Shown one piece after another: positions 1-6,368 of a stretch of 15,595 nt of DNA. Below the pieces are notes generated by a model. It ran no database searches. It was not told the DNA's origin and was given only the letters and a program-made list of their open reading frames with translations. Numbering within the stretch: position 1 is the stretch's first letter; each line of letters begins with the position of its first letter. The DNA comes from JAZQLP01 sp045542755 (lineage in GTDB: Bacteria > Bacillota > Clostridia > Oscillospirales > UBA644): NCBI GenBank assembly GCA_045542755.1, contig JAZQLP010000128.1, forward strand, positions 1 through 15,595, read 5' to 3'. The position numbers and the translations under genes were made by a program.

Positions 1-27
1 GTGGTCCGAATCCACCTTCCCCCACCA
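1..27 (+). tRNA. 3' end of a tRNA or tmRNA gene (5' part outside window)
   Basis: The first 27 bases fold as the last part of a tRNA-like molecule. A T-arm has stem bases 1-4 (GTGG) pairing with 12-15 (CCAC), with C16 expected to pair with a G just before the window, around a 7-base loop (5-11, TCCGAAT). Then come a 7-base acceptor strand TTCCCCC (17-23), discriminator A24 and an encoded CCA at 25-27. The matching 5' acceptor strand would be about GGGGGAA and is not visible, so amino-acid identity cannot be assigned. A73 argues against serine. A tmRNA 3' end also fits, since tmRNA has the same T-arm/acceptor layout. The loop has C where Psi55 (U) is normally found, which is odd. Confidence 0.75.
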
Positions 28-57
28 AAAGAACGACTCGACAGAGTCGTTCTTTTT
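27..57 (+). terminator. Rho-independent terminator after the tRNA-like gene
   Basis: Bases 31-39 (GAACGACTC) pair perfectly with 44-52 (GAGTCGTTC) around the loop GACA. An A-tract (27-30) precedes the stem and a T-run (53-57) follows it. It starts directly after the encoded CCA, so it ends the RNA transcript. The A/T flanks extend the helix and could let it work in both directions. Confidence 0.9.
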
Positions 58-101
58 CTATATCCTATAAAAACATTATCTATAAATCAAAGGGAGAAGT
101 T

Positions 102-1217
102 ATGAAATTAGATGCAGATAACGGAATATTCAGGCAAATATCCCGTGTCAGACTGTTAAAACATATACGTCAGCTATCTTTGGTTTACGATAGATGCGCC
201 ACACCCGTTGCGGTTCTTGATATGTCAGGACTTTCAATTTACTCCAATCCTGCGGCCAGAGCAGCGTGGGGTATTTCCATATATTCAAAGGGTATAGGCG
301 CGGTATGTGCTGAACCGTGGGATATAATCGTTGAAGAATTGTGGAAATATGGCCTGCCCAGAGAGATTTGTTTAATCGGTAAGCTTTCTTCCCGTAAGGC
401 GTTACTTACGCCTATTGTTATGGGTAGCGTCCGTCTGATTGCTTTTAAGACTATCGGCCCATTAGGAAGCTCCTCCGTTACCATTCCTTATTCCATAGAC
501 CCTATGGCCGATTGGGCCAGAGTTGAGGAAGAGATTCCTTTGGAAGAGTCCATGGCTGACCTCTATTCCTTAAAGGGACATATATCCGATGAGAAATTTG
601 ATACCATAAACTCATTATATAAAAATATTATCCGAAAAAGAGCAGGCTTTGGCAACTTATCCACCATATACCGAAATTATGGCGGTAAGCGGGAAAAGGC
701 CGTAGATATCATAAACATAATAAAACGTATAGGCAAGGAAACGGGTGTGATAGATAGGATAATAGCTCCCACTATGTCGAATTATTGTATTGGACTGGAG
801 GCAGACGAGGGCGTAGTTGCTCTTGCCGTTGCAGAGTGTCTGAGGTGGCTCGTTCCTTATATGAAGAGAATAGGTGAGGATGAAAGAATAAAAGTAAAGT
901 TATTCTTTTATCTTGGCAGGGTGAAGATAAGGTTCAGCGTAACCAGGACCAATAATCCTCCTGAGCTGATAAAGAGCAACAGCGGTAAGTATTATTTTGA
1001 AGGATTACAGCATATAGCAGGCGTTATCAAAACCTTTGGCGGTGAGTTTGAAAGCGGTGTAAGCATTTCCGAGATGTACCTGCTTTGGGACGTTCCCTTT
1101 GTAAAGGCTCAATTTGAAAGTGTTATGTCTGAAATAAACGACCTGTTTAATGATGCAGTTATATCCGAGGCTATAAACGGTGTAGTGTATGCTGCACGGT
1201 TAAACTCGGACAGATAG
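102..1217 (+). CDS. PAS-like / degenerate GHKL ATPase-like sensor protein
   Basis: A 371-residue protein with no signal peptide or membrane segment, so probably cytoplasmic. Residues about 30-115 look like a PAS fold, starting with a typical 'PVAVLD..G...Y.NPAA' run at 35-52. Residues about 225-335 resemble the ATPase domain of histidine kinases: a helix at the N-box position (239-254, with E245), a beta pair (264-280), then 'NNPPE' and 'GLQHIAGVIKTFGGEFE' (301-317), like the GL...GG end of GHKL domains. The N-box asparagines and the GxG loop glycines are missing, and I see no phospho-acceptor histidine motif. It may therefore bind ligand or partner without kinase activity. No response regulator is adjacent. 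The start is supported by GGGAGAAG about 4-10 bases upstream. No convincing promoter lies between the upstream terminator and the start. The domain call is inference from pattern only. Confidence 0.6.
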   Translation: MKLDADNGIFRQISRVRLLKHIRQLSLVYDRCATPVAVLDMSGLSIYSNPAARAAWGISIYSKGIGAVCAEPWDIIVEELWKYGLPREICLIGKLSSRKALLTPIVMGSVRLIAFKTIGPLGSSSVTIPYSIDPMADWARVEEEIPLEESMADLYSLKGHISDEKFDTINSLYKNIIRKRAGFGNLSTIYRNYGGKREKAVDIINIIKRIGKETGVIDRIIAPTMSNYCIGLEADEGVVALAVAECLRWLVPYMKRIGEDERIKVKLFFYLGRVKIRFSVTRTNNPPELIKSNSGKYYFEGLQHIAGVIKTFGGEFESGVSISEMYLLWDVPFVKAQFESVMSEINDLFNDAVISEAINGVVYAARLNSDR

Positions 1218-1253
1218 AAAAAAATTACGGCGTATCAACGCCGTAATTTTTTT
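1218..1253. terminator. Bidirectional terminator between convergent genes
   Basis: TTACGGCGT (1225-1233) pairs with ACGCCGTAA (1238-1246) around ATCA. Seven A's (1218-1224) and seven T's (1247-1253) flank the stem, giving a U-run for transcripts from either side. It starts immediately after the stop of the sensor-like gene and overlaps the stop codon of the convergent ABC permease. Confidence 0.9.
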
Positions 1254-1983
1254 ATTGTCTTTTTATTTGTCTGTAAAAGCAAACTATGGCTATAGTAGTA
1301 ATTAATACTCCATATCCCAGCACCCATAATAAGTGGGGGAGTGCCTCTACCATATTACCGCTTAAAACGGCTCTTTCCATATCTACCGCATGGACGAAGG
1401 GCAGGAGATAAGCTATCTTTTTAAAAGCTCCGCCCACCAGGTCAAGGTCAAACCATATTCCCGACAACCATGCGGATAGATTTGTGAGCAGTGCTCCGCA
1501 TATACCGCCTACCTGTTTATCGGTAAGAATACTGCCAAAGAGAAGTCCCAAAGCGATATAAAGCAGTGCCACGGGAATAATGAAAATAATTGCATAGAAT
1601 ATGCTAAGGGTTATTTTAAGCCCAAGCGCTATGGCAACGGCATAGCAAATAATGCATTGCGCCACCGCAAGGGGGAGAATAGGCAGGGTATATCCGAAAA
1701 TAAAATCCTTCGCCGTCATTGGGGTGGTATAAAGCCTTTGGAGAAGGGCGCTTCCTCTGTCCTTTGAGATTAGGGTTGCTGAAAAGAGGGTCATAAATGA
1801 CAGGCCAAAAATGGTAATACCGGGTGTGAGATGATCTATTTCAAAAAGGCTTACGGGTACATTTGCTTGTATTACCGAAAGCAACAAGAGCAGAACGATG
1901 GGAAAGCCAAGTCCGAATGCTAAATTAAGAGGGTCTCTTATGATTTCTTTTAGATTGCGACGAGCAAACGTTAATATTCTCAC
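1252..1983 (-). CDS. ABC-2 type transporter permease
   Basis: A 243-residue integral membrane protein with about six hydrophobic segments (roughly 18-40, 54-72, 97-120, 128-150, 158-176 and 220-237). This is the usual layout of ABC-2 permeases of DrrB/YadH type, which export drugs, lipids or polysaccharides. The conserved cytoplasmic stretch between helices 2 and 3 ('SKDRGSALLQRLYTTPM', from about residue 73) matches the family. The start is GTG at 1983, overlapping the TGA of the ATPase gene (shared bases 1980-1983). AAAGGAGGG lies about 8 bases upstream, inside the ATPase gene, so translation is probably coupled. With the ATPase it forms a two-component exporter; the substrate cannot be told from sequence. 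The TetR gene ahead suggests a toxic small molecule. Confidence 0.9.
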   Translation of the reverse strand: MRILTFARRNLKEIIRDPLNLAFGLGFPIVLLLLLSVIQANVPVSLFEIDHLTPGITIFGLSFMTLFSATLISKDRGSALLQRLYTTPMTAKDFIFGYTLPILPLAVAQCIICYAVAIALGLKITLSIFYAIIFIIPVALLYIALGLLFGSILTDKQVGGICGALLTNLSAWLSGIWFDLDLVGGAFKKIAYLLPFVHAVDMERAVLSGNMVEALPHLLWVLGYGVLITTIAIVCFYRQIKRQ

Positions 1984-2711
1984 TGGTTTATCCCTCCTTT
2001 GACAATGCGGATAAAGGCTTCTTCAAAGCTGTCCGTTTGAGCCATTTGCTTTATTGTTTCAGATGTTTCACAGACCAGCAATCTGCCGTCCTTCATTATT
2101 GCTATGCGGTCGGACAGAGCTTCTGCTTCTTCCATGTAATGGGTTGTAAGTATTACGGTTACTCTGCCTTTAAGGGAGCGTATAATATCCCATAGTTCAC
2201 TTCTTGCAATTACGTCAAGCCCCAGGGTTGGTTCATCGAGAAAAAGTATCTGGGGCTCTCCTATAAGAGCCATGGCGATACTGAGACGTCTTTGCCAACC
2301 GCCTGAAAGCTTTCCTGCCTTCTTGTTGAGTACGCTGTTAAGACCCAACAATGCGGTAAGCTCTGAAATTTTCTCCTCTTTTTTTTCTTTTGAAAATCCG
2401 TATACGCCCCACATGAGGTCTAAATTTTCTTTTACCGTAAGACCGCAAGCAACCGCAGTTTCCTGAGGGGATACTGCAATAAGTTCCTTTACCTGGGCTG
2501 TATTTTTAAGTATGCTTTTACCCATAAGAAGGGCATCTCCATGTGTGGGGGCGGTAAGGCAAGAAAGCATTTTTATGGTTGTTGTCTTTCCCGCACCGTT
2601 TATTCCCAATAAGGATAAAAGCTCTCCTTGTCTTACGTTTAAGTCAAGGGAATCCACCGCCGTAACGTCCTTATATTTTTTAGTTAAGGATTTTATTTCT
2701 ATAGCGTTCAT
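1980..2711 (-). CDS. ABC transporter ATP-binding protein (DrrA/CcmA type)
   Basis: A complete 243-residue ABC ATPase. Visible motifs are Walker A GINGAGKT (36-43), Q-loop Q83, signature LSGGW (135-139), Walker B ILFLDE (155-160), D-loop 'GLD' (164-166) and H-loop H191. It powers the permease encoded next, on the inner face of the membrane. The fifth signature position is W where most family members have Q or E; the rest is canonical, so activity is expected. The ATG overlaps the TGA of the tetR gene (ATGA, 2708-2711), and GGAG sits about 10 bases upstream. The tight ordering regulator-ATPase-permease indicates one mRNA. Confidence 0.95.
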   Translation of the reverse strand: MNAIEIKSLTKKYKDVTAVDSLDLNVRQGELLSLLGINGAGKTTTIKMLSCLTAPTHGDALLMGKSILKNTAQVKELIAVSPQETAVACGLTVKENLDLMWGVYGFSKEKKEEKISELTALLGLNSVLNKKAGKLSGGWQRRLSIAMALIGEPQILFLDEPTLGLDVIARSELWDIIRSLKGRVTVILTTHYMEEAEALSDRIAIMKDGRLLVCETSETIKQMAQTDSFEEAFIRIVKGGINQ

Positions 2712-3271
2712 ATGTTTTTATCTCCATATCGCTTTTTTAGACCTTGATAAGCATCCGTAATCATAGAACTTATCAGTTCCCACTCAAGCTGGGTGTAATT
2801 TGTGGCTACCATAGTTGCTATGCCGTGAACGAATGCCCATATTTCAAGATGAAACAGTAGGGCCTCTTCTCTGGATAGTCCCGTGGTTTGCTGGGCTATT
2901 TCAATCACGTCTGAAAAGTCTGTATCATCCTTTGTTTTTTCAGCGGAACGGTCACGCATAAAAAGAAGTTTAAAAAGCTCTGTTTCTTCCTTTGCAAAGC
3001 GAATATATGCCATACCGGTTGCCTTATAAACGGGATATGCCTTCTTTTCCTCTTCCTTTTTTGAGTAGTCGCGGTAAATTTCCCCCGCACTCTTTATAAC
3101 CTCTTCTTTCAGTTCTTCCATAGAATTGAAATTAAAAAATATAGGTTGAGTGGAACAGTTAAGCTTTTTTGCTATTTCTCTCGCGTTTATGGCGTCGATG
3201 CCTTTTTTTCTGACGATATCGATGGCTGTTTTTATGATTGCTTCTTTTGTTGTCTTTACTTTCGGTGGCAT
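2708..3271 (-). CDS. TetR-family transcriptional regulator
   Basis: A 187-residue protein starting at the ATG at 3271. The N-terminal helix-turn-helix is typical TetR_N: 'KEAIIKTAIDIVRKKG' followed by 'NAREIAKKLNCST' and 'IFFNFNSMEELKEEV' (about residues 8-58). The remaining all-helical part would be the ligand-binding and dimer domain. An in-frame ATG at 3307 is rejected as the start because the clear ribosome binding site AAAGGAG (3278-3284) lies between it and the ATG at 3271, at normal spacing. It is first in the operon with the ABC ATPase and permease. It probably represses its own operon by binding the palindrome at 3284-3303 and releases on ligand binding; the ligand is unknown. Confidence 0.9.
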   Translation of the reverse strand: MPPKVKTTKEAIIKTAIDIVRKKGIDAINAREIAKKLNCSTQPIFFNFNSMEELKEEVIKSAGEIYRDYSKKEEEKKAYPVYKATGMAYIRFAKEETELFKLLFMRDRSAEKTKDDTDFSDVIEIAQQTTGLSREEALLFHLEIWAFVHGIATMVATNYTQLEWELISSMITDAYQGLKKRYGDKNI

Positions 3272-3283
3272 AACGTTCTCCTT

Positions 3284-3303
3284 TATATAACGACTGTTAT
3301 ATA
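3284..3303. promoter_or_regulatory. Palindromic operator for the TetR regulator
   Basis: A perfect inverted repeat, TATATAAC at 3284-3291 and GTTATATA at 3296-3303, separated by GACT. It falls about 5-24 bases downstream of the expected transcription start of the tetR-ABC operon and abuts the ribosome binding site. A site here would block promoter clearance. TetR autoregulation through a near-promoter palindrome is the family norm; the pairing of this protein with this site is inference. Confidence 0.75.
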
Positions 3304-3314
3304 TCACTTGCTAT

Positions 3315-3343
3315 ATTATATATCATTTTTTATTATATGTCAA
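3315..3343 (-). promoter_or_regulatory. Consensus sigma-A promoter of the tetR-ABC operon
   Basis: On the minus strand TTGACA (3343-3338) and TATAAT (3320-3315) are separated by exactly 17 bases. Both hexamers match consensus fully. The start point is expected near 3308. So strong a promoter makes sense if normally held off by the repressor bound at 3284-3303. Confidence 0.9.
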
Positions 3344-3353
3344 TACCTTCTAT

Positions 3354-3395
3354 ATAAAAACTGACCTCCGAAAGTATAAATATTCGGAGGTCAGT
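3354..3395 (-). terminator. Terminator of the ridA-leuA-C_GCAxxG unit
   Basis: A perfect 13-bp stem: 3395-3383 pairs with 3372-3360 (ACTGACCTCCGAA arms) around a 10-base loop, followed on the minus strand by UUUUU. It sits 7 bases after the stop at 3402 and directly ahead of the tetR promoter, separating the two minus-strand units. Confidence 0.93.
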
Positions 3396-3401
3396 ATTAT
3401 T

Positions 3402-3854
3402 TTATTTTGCAGAGAGAATCTTTTCTCCTATAATATGGGCGGCAAGAGCTACAATATCGGGGCAGGGGCGTTTCTTATAATATTCGGGGGTTCTTGCCTC
3501 CGGAACGTGGGAGCCTGCCTGCACACCAAGCATCTCTTTGCAGATTATTGTGTCCTTTCCGTTGGCTGCCTTAAACTCTGCCGCAAGATCTTGTATGAGC
3601 TTATAATGGGCAGTTTTTGCATCCATATCCTTGGGGTCGGAGTATCCGAACTTTAATCCCGCAACCATAATTGCGCCGCTGAAACCTCCGCATACCTCAC
3701 GGAGCCGTCCCATTCCTCCGCCGAAGGAGGATGCCATCATCATAAGGGTATCTCTGTCGATGTCAAACTCTTCCGCAAAGGCGCCAACTACTGCCTGAGA
3801 GCAGTTGTATCCCTGCAAGAAAAGCTCTTTTGCTTTTATTCCGTATTTGTTCAT
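3402..3854 (-). CDS. C_GCAxxG_C_C family putative redox protein
   Basis: A 150-residue soluble protein of the C_GCAxxG_C_C family, named after its spaced cysteines and often annotated as redox-active on motif grounds only; the reaction is unknown. Visible features are 'GYNCSQAV' (C18), the glycine-rich 'FGGGMGRLREVCGGFSGA' (44-61, with C55), C105 in 'IICKEM' and C131 in 'RPCPDIV'. All four family cysteines are present, consistent with metal binding or a thiol relay. Length is normal. The start has AAAGGA about 9 bases upstream. Only 49 bases separate it from the end of leuA, and I see no terminator or promoter there, so it is probably the last gene of the leucine T-box transcript. A link to leucine synthesis is inference from position. 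Confidence 0.85.
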   Translation of the reverse strand: MNKYGIKAKELFLQGYNCSQAVVGAFAEEFDIDRDTLMMMASSFGGGMGRLREVCGGFSGAIMVAGLKFGYSDPKDMDAKTAHYKLIQDLAAEFKAANGKDTIICKEMLGVQAGSHVPEARTPEYYKKRPCPDIVALAAHIIGEKILSAK

Positions 3855-3903
3855 TCAGACTAGTCCTTTTTTGATATAGTGGGTGTTCAATTCACTCTAT
3901 TGG

Positions 3904-5574
3904 TTACAGGTTACCCTTCGTCATATTGTGGAAGGCGCTCAGAAGAGCCTTTGTGTTGGCCTTCATAACGTCGGTGTGGGTTCCTGCACCCCAGTACATG
4001 GTTCCGTCTTTTCTCTGGAGCCCTATATATGAAGCCGCAACGCTTCGTGAGCCCTCGCCCTGCATACTGTGCTGTGTATATACCTGCAAGGTGTATTCTT
4101 CACCCGTGTAGGCGTGGAGAGCATTGTTTATGGCACTCAAAGAACCGTTGCCTTCGGCTTCGATTTCGGTTTCCTGACCGTCTTTTTTGAAGGTGACGTT
4201 TATTTTTACAACGTCGTTTTCTCTCATAAATTCAAAGTCGGTAACGGATATGGCGCATTTGTTGTTAAGATAATTTTCGGTAAAGATTTTAAGTACCTCT
4301 TCGGACTTGAGTTCCCTATGCTCCGTATCGGAGATTCCTTTGCAGAGATAACTGAGGTGCTCTCGCATTTTTTTTGGCAGAATATATCCGTAGGTATGCT
4401 CCAAAAGATACCCGATACCGCCCTTTCCACTCTGGGAATTAACTCTGATAACGTCTGCATCGTAGGTTCTGCCTATATCCTTGGGGTCAATAGGAATATA
4501 GGGTACGCTCCAGTTGTGGAGCTTATGCTTTGCTCTGTATTTCATGCCCTTTGCAATAGCGTCCTGATGGCTTCCCGAGAAAGCGGCAAATACCAACGCT
4601 CCGGCGTAGGGGGCTCTGTCGTAGACCTGCATACGGGTGCATTTTTCGTATTTTTCCACAAGGTAGTTCATGTTTGAAAAATCAAGCTTGGGGTCTACTC
4701 CGTGAGAATACATATTCATAGCAAGGGTAATTATGTCTACGTTGCCAGTTCTTTCGCCGTTTCCGAAAAGGGTACCTTCCACACGGTCGGCACCTGCAAG
4801 GAGAGCCAGCTCCGTATCTGCAACTGCGGTACCTCTGTCGTTATGTGGATGGAGGGAGAGGGTGACAAACTCTCTGTACTTCAGGTTTTTACTCATATAT
4901 TCAACCTGAGAGGCGTAAACGTGAGGTAAACTCATTTCAACCGTTACGGGCAGGTTTATTATAACGTTGTTGTCGGGACCGGGCTGAAGAACGTCCAATA
5001 CGGCGTTGCAAACTTCTAACGCATATTCGGGTTCTGTGCCGGTAAATGATTCGGGGGAATATTCAAATCTGAAATTGCCCTCGTACTCTGAAGCTAACTG
5101 TTTTACAAGCTTTGCTCCTTCAATGGCAATCTCTTTTATTTCTTCCTTGGATTTCTTAAATACCTGTTCTCTTTGGGCAACGCTTACCGAATTGTAAAAG
5201 TGTATTATGGCGTTGGGAGCTCCCTTGCAGGCATCAAAGGTCTTGCGAATTATATGCTCTCTGCACTGAGTAAGAACCTGGACGGTAACGTCGTCGGGTA
5301 TCATATTGCAGTCAATGAGCGTTCTCAAAAACTCATATTCGGTGTTGCTTGCAGCGGGGAATCCTACCTCTATTTCCTTGAATCCCACCTCTAAAAGAAC
5401 CTTGAAGTATTCGAGCTTTTCTTCAAGGCTCATGGGTATAACCAGGCTTTGGTTACCGTCGCGCATATCTACGCTGCACCATACGGGGGGCTTTGTTATA
5501 TGGTCTTTTTCCATCCATTCATTATAATCGTTTGATACGGGGAAGTATCCCACGTTATATTTACTTGCATCCAT
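3904..5574 (-). CDS. leuA: 2-isopropylmalate synthase
   Basis: A 556-residue enzyme of the long, yeast/actinobacterial-like LeuA branch. It condenses acetyl-CoA with 2-oxoisovalerate to give 2-isopropylmalate, the first committed step of leucine synthesis, in the cytoplasm. The TIM-barrel carries 'RDGNQ' (38-42, catalytic Arg-Asp), the divalent-metal motif 'HPHNDRG' (H242, H244) and the signature 'GNGERTGNVD' (271-280). 'FSGSHQDAI' (332-340) precedes a linker. Residues about 455-550 match the LeuA regulatory domain that binds leucine for feedback inhibition. The start ATG lies 4 bases after the ridA stop, with AAAAGGAA overlapping the end of ridA. Citramalate or homocitrate synthase are alternatives in the superfamily, but length, leader and branch-specific motifs favour LeuA. 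No leuB, leuC or leuD is in the window. Confidence 0.93.
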   Translation of the reverse strand: MDASKYNVGYFPVSNDYNEWMEKDHITKPPVWCSVDMRDGNQSLVIPMSLEEKLEYFKVLLEVGFKEIEVGFPAASNTEYEFLRTLIDCNMIPDDVTVQVLTQCREHIIRKTFDACKGAPNAIIHFYNSVSVAQREQVFKKSKEEIKEIAIEGAKLVKQLASEYEGNFRFEYSPESFTGTEPEYALEVCNAVLDVLQPGPDNNVIINLPVTVEMSLPHVYASQVEYMSKNLKYREFVTLSLHPHNDRGTAVADTELALLAGADRVEGTLFGNGERTGNVDIITLAMNMYSHGVDPKLDFSNMNYLVEKYEKCTRMQVYDRAPYAGALVFAAFSGSHQDAIAKGMKYRAKHKLHNWSVPYIPIDPKDIGRTYDADVIRVNSQSGKGGIGYLLEHTYGYILPKKMREHLSYLCKGISDTEHRELKSEEVLKIFTENYLNNKCAISVTDFEFMRENDVVKINVTFKKDGQETEIEAEGNGSLSAINNALHAYTGEEYTLQVYTQHSMQGEGSRSVAASYIGLQRKDGTMYWGAGTHTDVMKANTKALLSAFHNMTKGNL

Positions 5575-5578
5575 GTTC

Positions 5579-5956
5579 TTATTCCTTTTCTGCTATAACC
5601 TCTACTTCTACCAATGCGCCCTTCGGCAGAGCCTTTACGGCTACGCAGGAACGAGCGGGCTTTTCGGTAAAGTATTGAGCGTACACCTCGTTAAAGGCGG
5701 CGAAATTTTCCATATCGCTTAAATAGCAGGTGGTTTTTATGGCGTTTTTAAGGTCTGAGCCTGCGGCCAAAAGAACAGCCTGAAGATTTTTGCATACCCT
5801 ATGAGTCTGGGATGTAATATTATCTCCTTCAAGAGCTCCTGTTTCGGGGTTCAAGGGGATCTGTCCCGACGTGAAGATAAGATTTCCTGCGGTTACTGCC
5901 TGGGAATAGGGGCCTATGGCTGCGGGAGCCTTATCGGTATTGATTTTATTGCTCAT
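5579..5956 (-). CDS. ridA: RidA family 2-iminobutanoate/2-iminopropanoate deaminase
   Basis: A 125-residue protein of the YjgF/YER057c/UK114 family, at its usual length. It hydrolyses reactive enamines and imines (2-aminoacrylate, 2-aminocrotonate) formed by PLP enzymes such as threonine dehydratase, and in that way protects branched-chain transaminase. Visible residues are 'GPYSQA' (15-20, Y17), 'TSGQIP' (29-34) and 'ARSCVAVKALPKGALVEVEVIA' (from 101), containing the catalytic Arg (R102), the conserved C104 and E118. It functions as a trimer in known members. First gene behind the leucine T-box and 4 bases ahead of leuA. The start has AAAGGAG (5970-5964) with 7-base spacing. Being co-controlled with leuA fits its role in branched-chain amino acid metabolism. 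Confidence 0.93.
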   Translation of the reverse strand: MSNKINTDKAPAAIGPYSQAVTAGNLIFTSGQIPLNPETGALEGDNITSQTHRVCKNLQAVLLAAGSDLKNAIKTTCYLSDMENFAAFNEVYAQYFTEKPARSCVAVKALPKGALVEVEVIAEKE

Positions 5957-5963
5957 CTTTTTT

Positions 5964-6016
5964 CTCCTTTAGACGGGTTCTTCCTTTACGGGACGGTATA
6001 AAAACATACCCGTCCC
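5964..6016 (-). promoter_or_regulatory. Additional alternative pairings between T-box terminator and ridA RBS
   Basis: After the terminator, two more segments are complementary to its 3' arm. AUACCGUCCC (5999-5990) can pair with GGGACGGGUAU (6016-6006) in a 10-bp hairpin with one bulged G. ACCCGUC (5978-5972) can pair with GACGGGU (6014-6008), and the AAAG that follows (5970-5967), part of the ribosome binding site AAAGGAG, can pair with CUUU (6020-6017). In read-through RNA the freed 3' arm thus has two local partners, one covering the start region of ridA. This may be a translation-level layer or a remnant of a duplicated terminator. Confidence 0.5.
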
Positions 6017-6038
6017 AAAGCTTTGCTTTGAGACGGGT
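6000..6038 (-). terminator. T-box regulatory terminator
   Basis: ACCCGUCUCAAAGC (6038-6025) pairs with GCUUUGGGACGGGU (6021-6008) around AAA: 14 pairs including one G-U, followed by a U-rich tail with UUUUU at 6004-6000. It forms when charged tRNA-Leu is abundant and competes with the antiterminator for bases 6039-6027. Confidence 0.92.
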
Positions 6039-6290
6039 GAAATAAGTCAATTTACACTCGCGGTACCACTCAAATTGCGGATACTCTCCGCCACCTCTTC
6101 GAAGTCAGAAAACTTCTATGCACTGACGTAGCATTCACGGGACACCCTACCCATTCTTTTTTTTGAATTTCAGGTCTCCGGCTCGGAAGTGAGAGGTATA
6201 AGGGCTTACATACCGATTCGCACCAACCATCGGCTCTCTTAATGCTTGCATCTTAACCATTCTTCGTCATAGCCTTTGTGATATTGAATT
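6000..6290 (-). promoter_or_regulatory. Leucine T-box leader (tRNA-sensing riboswitch) of ridA-leuA
   Basis: A full T-box read on the minus strand. Stem I closes with GGCU (6274-6271) and AGCC (6183-6180), followed by a kink-turn-like GACGAAGA. AGAGAG (6239-6234) and the apical hairpin CCGAU/AUCGG (6233-6229 and 6217-6213) enclosing GGUUGGUG mark the distal loops. The specifier codon is CUC (6193-6191), placed before ACUUCCGAGC as in known T-boxes, and reads leucine. The antiterminator pairs UUUGAG (6074-6069) with CUCAAA (6032-6027), and GCGAGUG (6061-6055) with CACCCGU (6039-6033, one mismatch). This leaves the bulge UGGUACC (6068-6062), whose UGGU can pair with ACCA of tRNA-Leu (A73). The same bases 6038-6025 form the terminator arm, so the two folds are exclusive. 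Uncharged tRNA-Leu should turn the operon on. Confidence 0.95.
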
Positions 6291-6296
6291 AATGGT

Positions 6297-6325
6297 ATTT
6301 TATCTTATAAGGAAAGGGTTGTCAA
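6297..6325 (-). promoter_or_regulatory. Sigma-A promoter of the T-box operon
   Basis: On the minus strand TTGACA (6325-6320) and TAAAAT (6302-6297) have 17-base spacing, 11 of 12 positions matching consensus. The start is expected near 6290, just ahead of Stem I. It lies 43 bases beyond the stop of the preceding lipoprotein gene. Confidence 0.88.
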
Positions 6326-6368
6326 GTGCTTTTCCGAAAACTTCACATTTTTTTTAACCATTTCAGAC

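Noticed and set aside
3272..3307. Longer TetR protein starting at the ATG at 3307
   Set aside because: The added 12 codons span the operator and contain the ribosome binding site AAAGGAG that serves the ATG at 3271.
3855..3903. Terminator between leuA and the C_GCAxxG gene
   Set aside because: Only a weak, mismatched stem is possible and it is followed by A's, not U's, on the minus strand.
4069..4677. Open frame of 202 codons on the plus strand inside leuA
   Set aside because: It is antisense to a well-conserved enzyme, has no ribosome binding site and no recognisable domain.
6326..6368. Terminator after the lipoprotein gene
   Set aside because: The sequence has A/T runs but no stable stem followed by a U-run on the minus strand.
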